A stretch of DNA of 9,239 nucleotides from Actinomycetota bacterium (GCA_016870675.1 VGAU01000056.1:1-9239), one strand, 5' to 3'; positions 1 through 5,773 are shown, counted from the stretch's first letter. Notes: generated from the sequence alone by a model not told the origin. Numbers and translations are program-made.

Positions 1-587
1 TGGAAATCTGTCCCTGTGGTACGGGTTATAATTTCTTCCTCATGCCGTACATCAACCAGCCAGTAGCCTCTGACCCTGAAAGCTCCTTCCAGATCCGACT
101 GAAGGGCAAGACTATGAAAGCTCTGATGGGACCCACTGTTCCCTACAGCGGTGATCATATTGAACTTTCAGACAACGGGCGTGATTATGCCTCCACCATT
201 GGCATTGGTGCAGTATTGGAGACCAAGTTTACCTGGCCTGAGGGAAAGCAAAAGCTTACGCCAGAGCGGGAACAGCTCATGAAGAAATGGCTTACCATTT
301 ACAAGGAAAAAATGTTGCCACAGGGTATTTATCAGGGGGAGTTGTATGATATTGGCTATGATGTCCCGGAAACACATGCTATAAAAAAGGGCAGGGTCAT
401 GTATTATGCATTTTTTCACAAATCCTGGGTCTCCCAGGATTTGGCACTGCGCGGTTTAGAGCCGGGTGTGACATACACATTGTTTGATTATGTTAATGGA
501 GTAGATTATGGAATTGTACAAGGACCGGTGGCTACCGTGAATATTTCCTTTGAGCATGCCTTACTTCTGGAAGTAAAACCCACATAG
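1..587 (+). CDS. GH36-like alpha-galactosidase, C-terminal part (5' end outside window)
   Basis: The frame is open from the left edge, so the ATG at 42 is probably internal and the gene begins upstream; about 195 residues are visible. The segment starts with CPCGT, then has PYINQPVASDP, KALMGP and GDHIELSDNGRDYAST, ending in GTKFTWP-like residues (LETKFTWP). This order matches the end of the catalytic barrel in GH36-type (clan D) alpha-galactosidase-like proteins as I remember them. The last ~60 residues (AFFHKSW, GLEPGVTYTLFDYVNG) look like the usual C-terminal beta-sandwich. The expected role is release of terminal alpha-galactosyl or similar sugars. The catalytic aspartates would lie upstream and cannot be checked, and secretion cannot be judged without the N-terminus. 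Its stop codon overlaps the ribosome site of the next gene, so the two are co-translated. GC is far higher than in the right half of the window. Family is fairly likely, substrate unknown. Confidence 0.62.
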   Translation, partial: EICPCGTGYNFFLMPYINQPVASDPESSFQIRLKGKTMKALMGPTVPYSGDHIELSDNGRDYASTIGIGAVLETKFTWPEGKQKLTPEREQLMKKWLTIYKEKMLPQGIYQGELYDIGYDVPETHAIKKGRVMYYAFFHKSWVSQDLALRGLEPGVTYTLFDYVNGVDYGIVQGPVATVNISFEHALLLEVKPT

Positions 588-595
588 GTGACAGA

Positions 596-2050
596 ATGAA
601 GGGAACAGTGCACAATTGGAACGGGTTTGATTTTGGCCCTGGACCACAACCGAAGCAAAGGCTGTACCAGGGGCCATTCCCCTTTGAAGAAGTACCTGGC
701 TGGAATGTAGTGATGGTCACTACCCCTTCACTTGACGTGGTGCATAATTTTGGATGTGGTTTTATCACCTATATGGTAGATGAAGTGGGAGTACCCTACC
801 GGGACAAACACCAGCTCCACGCATACCTGGATGAACTGGCAGCCTTCCCCTTGGGTAATATCCTGTATATCCGGGTGAACTGGAAGGATATACAGAAGCG
901 GCCCAGGCGACTTGACCTGCCAGCCCACTGGCATATGACGTTTGAGCTGGCAGAGAAATATAAAAAGCGAGTAGCGTTCAGGGTAATGATCTCCAATCCG
1001 GATATTCCAAACCTGGCAGTCCCCGAATTTGTGGAGCAGAGAGTGCCCATGGTAAAGATAGGCAAATATCTGGGCAGGATGCAGTATGAACCTGAGTACA
1101 ATAATCCTTATTTTCGATCTGAATTTCTGGAACTGCACGAGCTCCTGGCAGCCAGATATAATGGTAATCCGCTGATTGAGTTTGTCGATACAGCTATGTA
1201 CGGTTTCTGGGGTGAGGGGCACACCTGGCCCTATGATTTCACATCATTAACTGACCAGGATACGGCCTGCCGGACATTTCTTGATCTGTTTGTCATACAA
1301 CGTCGCTTGTGGTCCAAAGTACCCCTGGTTACCAACACACAGCCAGATTTTAGTCATGCTGGCAATGATGTCCTGCTAGATGAAACTGTAAAAACTCACA
1401 ACTGGATTCGTACCGATACCATTTTTATAGAGAACCAGCAAATAGAAACTCTAAGCAACCGGCCTGCCTGGTGTGCTGTCATCTCTGAAACCAGTATTTC
1501 AGATGTAGAGGAGGAAAATCTGTTTCTTGATGAGTCTGTTACACTGTCAGATAATATTGTATATCATGTGAAGGATATTGGTGCCAATTACTGGTCATTA
1601 TGGAACTGGCATAAAATATCAGCTTTCCGGTTAAAGAAGTATCATGCACATTATCCATCGGCAATTAGTTACCTCGCTAAGAGCATTGGGTACCGGGTGC
1701 GGCCTTCCTGGATCTGGCACTTCAAAAAAGAGGATATACCTGGTCTAGTCATTGGGTTTGTCAATGACGGGATTGCTGGAGTTCCTGGGGTGCTTGAGAT
1801 AGTAGTGGAACGGACAGATGGTGCAGTACTTGCTTATGGAGATCTGGATGCCGGGTATCCACTACCGGGAAAGGTTCGGCAGGCTTTATTTATGCTCCCT
1901 GCGGAAACAGTTTGGGAAGGACTACGCCTGAAAGCATACATACACGTCAAAGGCATGAAATACCCTGTGCGTTGGGCGTGCAAACAGAAGCTGACAGGTG
2001 ATGGAGCACTAATTCTACGCTTGACACGTGGGCTATCATCTAAAGTTTAA
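596..2050 (+). CDS. Putative glycoside hydrolase, TIM barrel plus C-terminal beta domain (DUF4832-like)
   Basis: This is a 484-residue protein with no signal peptide or membrane segment, so probably cytoplasmic. Residues ~50-345 read as a (beta/alpha)8 barrel: YIRVNW at 91-96, RVAFRVMISNPD at 125-136, FVDTAMYGFWGEGHTWP at 196-212 and VISETS at 295-300, then NYWSLWNWH at 331-339. Glu207 in WGEGH and Glu298 in SETS sit where the strand-4 acid/base and strand-7 nucleophile lie in clan GH-A enzymes; this assignment is inference. Residues ~365-470 look like a beta-sandwich (GLVIGFVNDGIAG, LEIVVERTDG), as found after the barrel in DUF4832-type proteins. The start is ATG 596, with AGGTG (586-590) five bases upstream overlapping the TAG of the alpha-galactosidase-like gene, which implies translational coupling and a shared pathway. 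Alternatively it is a non-catalytic barrel. The substrate is unknown. Confidence 0.6.
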   Translation: MKGTVHNWNGFDFGPGPQPKQRLYQGPFPFEEVPGWNVVMVTTPSLDVVHNFGCGFITYMVDEVGVPYRDKHQLHAYLDELAAFPLGNILYIRVNWKDIQKRPRRLDLPAHWHMTFELAEKYKKRVAFRVMISNPDIPNLAVPEFVEQRVPMVKIGKYLGRMQYEPEYNNPYFRSEFLELHELLAARYNGNPLIEFVDTAMYGFWGEGHTWPYDFTSLTDQDTACRTFLDLFVIQRRLWSKVPLVTNTQPDFSHAGNDVLLDETVKTHNWIRTDTIFIENQQIETLSNRPAWCAVISETSISDVEEENLFLDESVTLSDNIVYHVKDIGANYWSLWNWHKISAFRLKKYHAHYPSAISYLAKSIGYRVRPSWIWHFKKEDIPGLVIGFVNDGIAGVPGVLEIVVERTDGAVLAYGDLDAGYPLPGKVRQALFMLPAETVWEGLRLKAYIHVKGMKYPVRWACKQKLTGDGALILRLTRGLSSKV

Positions 2051-2390
2051 AAATGTAAACTCCCAGGGCTATAACTGACTACGTAGGATAGATAATCTAG
2101 CACTATTCTTCACACCATAAGTGGAGCTTCTATTACTGCGGATTTAGCGGAATAGATGGAGTAAATGCTGCTATGTCTGCCAGGCTTTCTTTTTTGTAGA
2201 AAAAATTGTATCAGATCAGACTGTGATGCCAGTGTTAACACTTTTTTGGATATAAGTGGTATAAATGACCTGTATTGACACAGTAAATGCTGGCGCCTAA
2301 AAACAATTCTGGTTATACCGAAATCCAAACTCAAGTGCAGGCAAATAAATATCTCGAATATTCAAACCTCTGAATTGGAAATATCGCCTG
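2051..2390. other. Convergent intergenic region without a recognisable gene
   Basis: These 340 bases separate the glycoside-hydrolase pair from the convergent amidohydrolase. I read all frames and found only short open stretches full of stops, none with a protein motif. A GCAGGC/GCCTGC inverted repeat (2336-2341 and 2386-2391) brackets the amidohydrolase stop, but with a 44-base loop and no T-run it is not a convincing terminator. The sequence is more AT-rich than its flanks. Confidence 0.5.
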
Positions 2391-3434
2391 CTACGGTCTG
2401 GGCAGGAGCTGGCGCATATTCTCCTGGTAGACTTTTTTCAAGACCCTGGGTGGCAGTTTAATGCCATAAATGAACCAGCGGCCTTGGCCAGGCACTTCAG
2501 ATGTATCATAGTTGAAGTACTCATCATAAGTTTCTAAGAAGCGATAGTAGTTCTGGTATATACCCGGAACCATGCCCATGTCGGTTCCAAATACAATCCG
2601 GTTCTGGTATTTAATAAAAAACTCCCGCGCTGTGTAGGGCTGTCTACCTAATTCCGCCAAGCGGGCGGAAATGTCAACATAGAAATTAGGAGCTTCATCC
2701 AGCAAACTGCCTACCCAGCCCAGGTTTTCTGCATAACAGCCTACATGTGCACCGATAAATGTTGTGCGGGGATGGCTCTTCACCAGGCAGCGCAGGCCTT
2801 CCAGGATCTCAAGCAGCGGCGGATATGGGGGCGATTGAAAATGCCAGTCTGGGTGGTGCTGCAGTTCCTCCAAGCGCTCATTGGTGGCCTCCAGGGGACG
2901 GAAGAAAGCCGCTGGATCACCCACATGAATGACGGCAGGCAGCTTAAGTTCAGCCGCAGTATCCCACAAGGGATCTAGACGGCGGTCATCCACACGAATC
3001 AGCTTGCCTGTATGATCCTTGACCTGCAAGCCAAATGATTTCCATACCTTCAGCCCTTGAGCACCCCAGCTGCACTGTTTGCGAAACTCAGCAGCTGCCC
3101 AGTCGCCAAAGCTATTGCCTTTTTCTTCAAACTGGAACATGTCAACTCCGCCGAATACGTAAAACCGTTCTGGGGCGGTTTTTTTAAAATGATTCAAGTG
3201 TTTGATCAGGTACTGTTCACCAAAACCACCATCCAAATCCACCATCACCTCAACACCGACCTCATCCATCAGGTCAAGGAGTTCCTTAACTGGTCTGTCT
3301 TCCCAGGGATGTCCAAACTGGGAGCCGATATGGTTGTGTCCATCTATCAATGGTACCAGCGGTTTGTTCACCAGATGGGTTTCGGTTACCAGTTCTGGCC
3401 GTGGACGATAATCTTTAAGTAGAATGTCAGACAC
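2391..3434 (-). CDS. Amidohydrolase family protein (Amidohydro_2 / TIM-barrel metal-dependent hydrolase)
   Basis: This 347-residue protein has the metal-ligand layout of the amidohydrolase superfamily: DGHNHIG with His33 and His35 after strand 1, Lys129 in GLKVWKSFG, VIHVGDP with His170, FIGAHVG with His230, and FGTDMG with Asp285 as the strand-8 aspartate. The closest general type is the Amidohydro_2 (PF04909) group, which includes decarboxylases such as ACMSD and gamma-resorcylate decarboxylase and lactone hydrolases. The reaction cannot be told from the sequence, and an aromatic carboxylate or lactone substrate is only a guess. There is no signal peptide, so it should be cytoplasmic. The start is GTG (complement of 3432-3434), supported by AAGGAGG eight bases upstream. 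It is convergent to the glycoside-hydrolase pair and shares their higher GC, so it probably arrived with them. Family placement is secure, function is open. Confidence 0.82.
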   Translation of the reverse strand: MSDILLKDYRPRPELVTETHLVNKPLVPLIDGHNHIGSQFGHPWEDRPVKELLDLMDEVGVEVMVDLDGGFGEQYLIKHLNHFKKTAPERFYVFGGVDMFQFEEKGNSFGDWAAAEFRKQCSWGAQGLKVWKSFGLQVKDHTGKLIRVDDRRLDPLWDTAAELKLPAVIHVGDPAAFFRPLEATNERLEELQHHPDWHFQSPPYPPLLEILEGLRCLVKSHPRTTFIGAHVGCYAENLGWVGSLLDEAPNFYVDISARLAELGRQPYTAREFFIKYQNRIVFGTDMGMVPGIYQNYYRFLETYDEYFNYDTSEVPGQGRWFIYGIKLPPRVLKKVYQENMRQLLPRP

Positions 3435-3442
3435 CGCAGGGT

Positions 3443-3449
3443 CCTCCTT
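3443..3449 (-). promoter_or_regulatory. Strong Shine-Dalgarno site fixing the GTG start of the amidohydrolase
   Basis: On the minus strand this reads AAGGAGG, followed by eight bases and then GTG. It supports the GTG start over any downstream ATG, and residues from this start (SDILLKDYRP) lead directly into the HNH motif region. Confidence 0.75.
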
Positions 3450-3635
3450 CCTTTAAACTATGCTTTTATTTTATGTTATGCTTTTTCTTATACAAAGAAA
3501 AATCCCAATGCTACTAAGTATAATAATGTCGGTGATCTTGAGCACTGAAGTCAGAACTATAATATCATACAACACGCCTTTCAATAAAGCATTACAGTAG
3601 TAACATTAGCAATTCATCATCTTTGTATATAACGA
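3450..3635. other. AT-rich junction between the high-GC and low-GC parts
   Basis: Composition drops here from about 50% GC to near 30%. I found no gene. One 30-codon open frame (3508-3600) has no ribosome site or recognisable motif. The amidohydrolase promoter should lie here on the minus strand, but only weak matches are present (TTGTAT, 16 bases, TAAAAT near 3465-3495). Bases 3586-3600 match 5748-5762 at 14 of 15 positions. Confidence 0.4.
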
Positions 3636-3842
3636 ATGAGGTATTATTTAGAAGTTGGCAGTATAATTTCTGCTTCGCACAATCCTTTGGAGGATAATGG
3701 AATTAAATTTTTTGGAAAAGATGGTCAAAAACTTACGGATGAGCAAGAAAAGGCAATAGAAGACTATATGCTTGATACAGATATAGAGAATTTATTGCCA
3801 GTTATAAGAGTAATGGCAGAAGCAAAAACTATGGATATGTAA
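3636..3842 (+). pseudogene. glmM: Fragment of phosphoglucosamine mutase gene
   Basis: A 68-codon open frame encodes SIISASHNPLEDNGIKFFGK and KLTDEQEKAIEDYM. These match the segment of GlmM around residues 95-140, including the SASHN loop whose serine carries the catalytic phosphate. GlmM interconverts glucosamine-6-phosphate and glucosamine-1-phosphate for UDP-GlcNAc and peptidoglycan, and is normally about 445 residues long, so over 80% is missing. The frame is closed by a stop just upstream (3630-3632), there is no ribosome site, and the N-terminal domain is absent. After DIENLLP the match is lost in this frame. A shifted frame from about 3812 reads GRSKNYGYVSDIVNQ and could be a further decayed continuation, but this is weak. 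It is non-functional and, with the glmS fossil upstream of acpS, marks a broken glmM-glmS pair. Confidence 0.82.
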
Positions 3843-4139
3843 GCGATATTGTAAATCAACTGTCTGCTATCATCAGAGAATGCAGTAATTTATCGTATTG
3901 TTATTTAGGAGATTTCAATTCCAATTTTAATAATCTCTATAATTAATTCTTTCGTCTTTTGTAAAAGCATACAGAGAGAATCTTATTATTTAAAAATTTT
4001 AGAAATTTCTCTGAAGTAAATTCCATAAAATTCTTTAAAAACATTGACAATATAACTTTATTCAGTAGTATTTGATTATATAGTTCACAATGATTCAAAT
4101 ATATTAATTAAAGTTTATATAGAGTTTGTAATAATTTAT
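3843..4139. other. Gene-free AT-rich stretch between glmM and aldolase fossils
   Basis: No frame holds a recognisable protein beyond a possible short shifted continuation of the glmM fragment up to about 3890. There is an imperfect inverted repeat, CAGAGAGA at 3972-3979 with TTTCTCTG at 4006-4013, whose loop contains the palindrome AAAATTTT; it has no T-run. A promoter-like sequence lies at 4044-4071. The rest looks like decayed DNA. Confidence 0.4.
4044..4071 (+). promoter_or_regulatory. Promoter-like sequence ahead of the aldolase fossil
   Basis: A perfect TTGACA (4044-4049) is followed after 16 bases by TAGTAT (4066-4071). It may be the original promoter of the tagatose-aldolase-type operon whose first gene decayed just downstream. 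In such AT-rich DNA a chance match is possible. Confidence 0.35.
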
Positions 4140-4431
4140 TATCTAAAATTAAAGGAAATAAGGGAAAAGGTTGATAATAGTAAATTAAGAAAGGAATCAG
4201 AAGAAAAATCCATTCCAATAGTAGATTTACTACTAAGAAAGATAAAGGACATTTTACAAAAAGAAAAAATTAATTGTACTCTATTCTCGGTTTGTTCCAA
4301 TTCAGAAAATGTTCTTAAAGCTGCACTTCGCGCAGCAAAAAGAGCACATGCTCTTATAAAGTTCGCTGCCACTCTAAATCAAGTGGATATAGATAGGGGG
4401 GTACACTGGATGGAATCAAAATGATTTAAAG
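4140..4431 (+). pseudogene. 5' remnant of a GatZ/KbaZ-like tagatose-bisphosphate aldolase subunit gene
   Basis: The frame from about 4140 reads LKLKEIREKVDNSKL, then CTLFSVCSNSENVLKAALRA, IKFAATLNQVD. This resembles the N-terminal ~80 residues of the GatZ/KbaZ family (compare SVCSAHPLVLEAAL and EATSNQVNQFGGYTGM). GatZ/KbaZ proteins are non-catalytic partners of class II tagatose-1,6-bisphosphate aldolases in galactitol and N-acetylgalactosamine breakdown, normally about 420 residues. There is no ATG in frame at the expected start. A run of six G (4396-4401) puts the frame out: the stop follows at 4422, while reading with one G fewer restores the expected GYTGW followed by NQND. After that the gene is lost by deletion and joins another family. 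The six-G shift could also be a sequencing error, but the deletion still makes it a pseudogene. Confidence 0.72.
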
Positions 4432-4566
4432 AAAGAAATCTCGGAAAGAATAATGAGGGTTGGCCATAATAGTGGTTTGATTTCAGGACCGACCCATAAT
4501 GTTCAAAATGATACAAACATTGAAAAGGTTAAATATTTTTTCAATTATGCAAGAGAGATTGGATAG
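4432..4566 (+). pseudogene. 3' remnant of a uroporphyrinogen-decarboxylase-family gene fused to the aldolase fossil
   Basis: In the frame of GYTGW, the sequence continues without a stop as KEISERIMRVG, then GLISGPTHNVQNDTNIEKV and FFNYAREIG before TAG at 4564-4566. This resembles the C-terminal end of the UroD/corrinoid-methyltransferase family, where a GPTHN-V/I-Q-x-D-T pattern precedes a final helix with AAREYG-like residues. GatZ/KbaZ proteins do not end this way as far as I recall. The simplest reading is that a deletion removed the 3' part of the aldolase-subunit gene and the 5' part of a neighbouring UroD-like gene; such genes occur in sugar-catabolic operons beside DeoR regulators. Only ~45 residues remain. 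Confidence 0.6.
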
Positions 4567-4611
4567 TATTCTATAAAAGTTAAATAAAGTTTATAACAAT
4601 AGTTAAGAGAG

Positions 4612-4620
4612 TGGTAGAAT
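4612..4620 (+). promoter_or_regulatory. Possible extended -10 promoter of the DeoR-type regulator
   Basis: TGGTAGAAT has the TG-n-TAnAAT layout of an extended -10 element. No good -35 hexamer lies 17 bases upstream. The start point would fall near 4627, almost on the ribosome site, giving a very short leader, so confidence is low. Confidence 0.28.
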
Positions 4621-4662
4621 AATAGCAAAGGAGGGAAAGGTTTTATATGAATAGCAAAGGAG
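4621..4662 (+). repeat. 13-bp direct repeat duplicating the ribosome-site region of the regulator
   Basis: AATAGCAAAGGAG occurs at 4621-4633 and again at 4650-4662, 29 bases apart. The first copy supplies the AAAGGAGG ribosome site; the second forms codons 2-6 of the regulator. The regulator's family homology begins only at about IEERQDKI, so the first codons may have been created by a small duplication or strand slippage. Confidence 0.7.
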
Positions 4663-5426
4663 ATCTATTTATAGAAGAAAGACAAGATAAAATTGTTAAA
4701 TATATAGAGGAAGTAGAAAAAGCCACTATAGAAGATATTATGAGTCTTCTAAAAATATCCAGGTCTACTGTTAGAAGATACTTAATTAATCTTGAGAGGA
4801 AAAACCTGATAATTAGAACCAGGGGTGGAGCTTTAAAGAAAAAATATTTTAAATATGAATTTTCTTTAAATGAGAAAAAAGATCTAAACTTAGATAAAAA
4901 GAAGAAAATAGCACAAATTGCAAAAAGATTTATAAATGAAGGAGATATTATATATATAAGTGGTGGAACTACAACATTGGAACTGGCTAAAATTTTATTT
5001 GATGTAAAAGATTTGGTTGTTTTTACAAATGCTATAAATATTCTTTTAGAATTGGCTAATAATTCTGGTATAGAGATTAAATTAGTTGGAGGAGATTTTA
5101 GAAAAAAAACATTTTCTATGGTTGGTCAGGAAGCTATTAATTATCTCGACAGGTATAATTTTGATAAAGCTTTTGTGGGTGTAAATGGTATTTCTGTAAG
5201 TGAAGGGTTTACAACTCCAAATGAGTTGGAAGCAATAGTAGATGGAGAGGTAATAAGGAGATCTAAGGAGGCATTTATATTAGCTGATGAAACTAAATTT
5301 GGAGCTGTAGCTTTTTCTAATATATGTAAAATAGAGGATGTTGACTATATTATTACCAATAAGCTAATAAATTCAAATTTAGTCAGAGATATTCAGAAGA
5401 ATGAGGTAAAGATTGCATACGAGTAG
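4647..5426 (+). CDS. DeoR/GlpR-family transcriptional regulator (AgaR-like context)
   Basis: At 259 residues this is full length for the family. Residues ~8-60 form the winged helix-turn-helix: IEERQDKIVKYIE, then SRSTVRRYLINLERKNLI and RTRGGAL. The position usually filled by Asp in TVRRDL is Tyr here. Residues ~85-245 are the DeoRC sugar-phosphate sensor: ISGGTTTLELAK (phosphate-binding GTTT), TNAINI, LVGGDFR, VGVNGIS followed by EGFTTPNELEA, and ILADETKFG. Such proteins usually repress sugar operons and let go on binding a phosphorylated sugar. The start is ATG 4647, with AAGGAGG at 4628-4634 (12 bases away) or AAAGG at 4636-4640 (6 bases). The upstream fossils of a GatZ/KbaZ subunit suggest the regulator once controlled amino-sugar or galactitol genes, as AgaR does. 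It is intact while its neighbours are decayed, so it may now act elsewhere. Very AT-rich, about 27-30% GC. Confidence 0.9.
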   Translation: MNSKGDLFIEERQDKIVKYIEEVEKATIEDIMSLLKISRSTVRRYLINLERKNLIIRTRGGALKKKYFKYEFSLNEKKDLNLDKKKKIAQIAKRFINEGDIIYISGGTTTLELAKILFDVKDLVVFTNAINILLELANNSGIEIKLVGGDFRKKTFSMVGQEAINYLDRYNFDKAFVGVNGISVSEGFTTPNELEAIVDGEVIRRSKEAFILADETKFGAVAFSNICKIEDVDYIITNKLINSNLVRDIQKNEVKIAYE

Positions 5427-5440
5427 CTGATATCAAAGTT

Positions 5441-5504
5441 AATAGCGAGGATTCATTAGGAAGAAGATAAAAAATAAATATTTTTATCTTCTTAGCTATT
5501 TTTT
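5441..5504 (+). terminator. Rho-independent terminator of the regulator gene
   Basis: A perfect 13-bp stem (5461-5473 with 5481-5493, 7-base loop) begins 34 bases after the stop and is followed by six T (5499-5504). The stem is AT-rich. An outer pair, AATAGC (5441-5446) with GCTATT (5495-5500), could extend it, leaving a 14-base bulge on the left, or compete by covering part of the T-run. It should isolate acpS from regulator transcription. Confidence 0.7.
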
Positions 5505-5589
5505 GTTCTGATTCCAAACATTCTTAGGTCTACTGAAAGCATTATATCAATAAATTATCTTATATTCTAATTGATAGTTAAATTATTTG

Positions 5590-5621
5590 TGTAAAATTTT
5601 CTGCATAAAAATAATTTTACA
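5590..5621 (+). repeat. 9-bp dyad, possible operator
   Basis: TGTAAAATT (5590-5598) and AATTTTACA (5613-5621) are perfect inverted repeats separated by 14 bases. The right arm contains TTTACA (5616-5621), a possible -35 hexamer for the -10 at 5641. A protein bound here could control acpS, but a 9-bp AT-rich dyad can arise by chance, and the right arm also overlaps the start of the glmS fossil. Confidence 0.3.
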
Positions 5622-5646
5622 ATATTAGAGTCCGGAATGATATAAT
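5616..5646 (+). promoter_or_regulatory. Promoter P1 for acpS-nnr-alr (extended -10)
   Basis: TGATATAAT (5638-5646) is a perfect extended -10. TTTACA (5616-5621) matches the -35 consensus at five of six bases, though the 19-base spacer is long. It lies within the decayed glmS sequence, giving a leader of about 120 bases. Confidence 0.45.
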
Positions 5647-5667
5647 TTATCCATTTTTAAAAGCTTC

Positions 5668-5676
5668 TGTTATAAT
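5668..5676 (+). promoter_or_regulatory. Promoter P2 for acpS-nnr-alr (extended -10)
   Basis: TGTTATAAT is a second perfect extended -10, 30 bases after P1, without a clear -35. It is also inside the glmS fossil, and either site could have become a promoter once read-through from glmM-glmS was lost. Confidence 0.4.
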
Positions 5677-5773
5677 ATTCAATTATATTCTTATTATATA
5701 GCTAAAAACCTTAAGCAGAAATGTGGATCAGCCGAGAAATCTTGCAAAAAGCGTTACAGTAGAGTGAGGATTA

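Larger units (their letters stand above)
5610..5767 (+). pseudogene. glmS: Fossil of the 3' end of glmS, frameshifted
   Basis: Bases 5720-5764 encode NVDQPRNLAKSVTVE followed by TGA (5765-5767). This is the C-terminal signature of GlmS, glutamine:fructose-6-phosphate amidotransferase (E. coli GlmS ends DVDQPRNLAKSVTVE). Going upstream in shifted frames, 5680-5712 reads QLYSYYIAKNL (family: PLQLLAYYIA), 5635-5673 reads NDIIYPFLKASVI (family: PLL-x-x-IPLQL), and 5610-5636 reads NNFTILESG. Three one-base-type frame changes (near 5636, 5675 and 5719) join these pieces in the correct GlmS order. The full protein is about 600 residues; only the last ~50 are recognisable, possibly with traces back to 5505. 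The TGA lies six bases before the acpS start, so the acpS ribosome site sits inside the old glmS end. This fits an ancestral glmM-glmS-acpS order. It is non-functional. Confidence 0.88.

Noticed and set aside
2275..2303. TTGACA, 17 bases, TAAAAA on the plus strand, a promoter-like match.
   Set aside because: It points into the 3' end of the convergent amidohydrolase and has no plus-strand gene downstream. It could drive an antisense RNA, but nothing else supports that.
2336..2391. GCAGGC/GCCTGC inverted repeat at the amidohydrolase stop as a terminator.
   Set aside because: The loop is 44 bases and there is no T-run on either strand.
3057..3422. A 121-codon plus-strand open frame antisense to the amidohydrolase.
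   Set aside because: It has no motif and mirrors the codon pattern of the well-supported minus-strand gene.
3508..3600. A 30-codon open frame starting at ATG 3508.
   Set aside because: No ribosome site, no recognisable motif, and it lies in the decayed AT-rich junction.
3586..5762. The 15-base near-repeats as attachment sites of an integrated element.
   Set aside because: No integrase, transposase or tRNA gene lies in or beside the segment, and the right copy is the natural 3' end of glmS.
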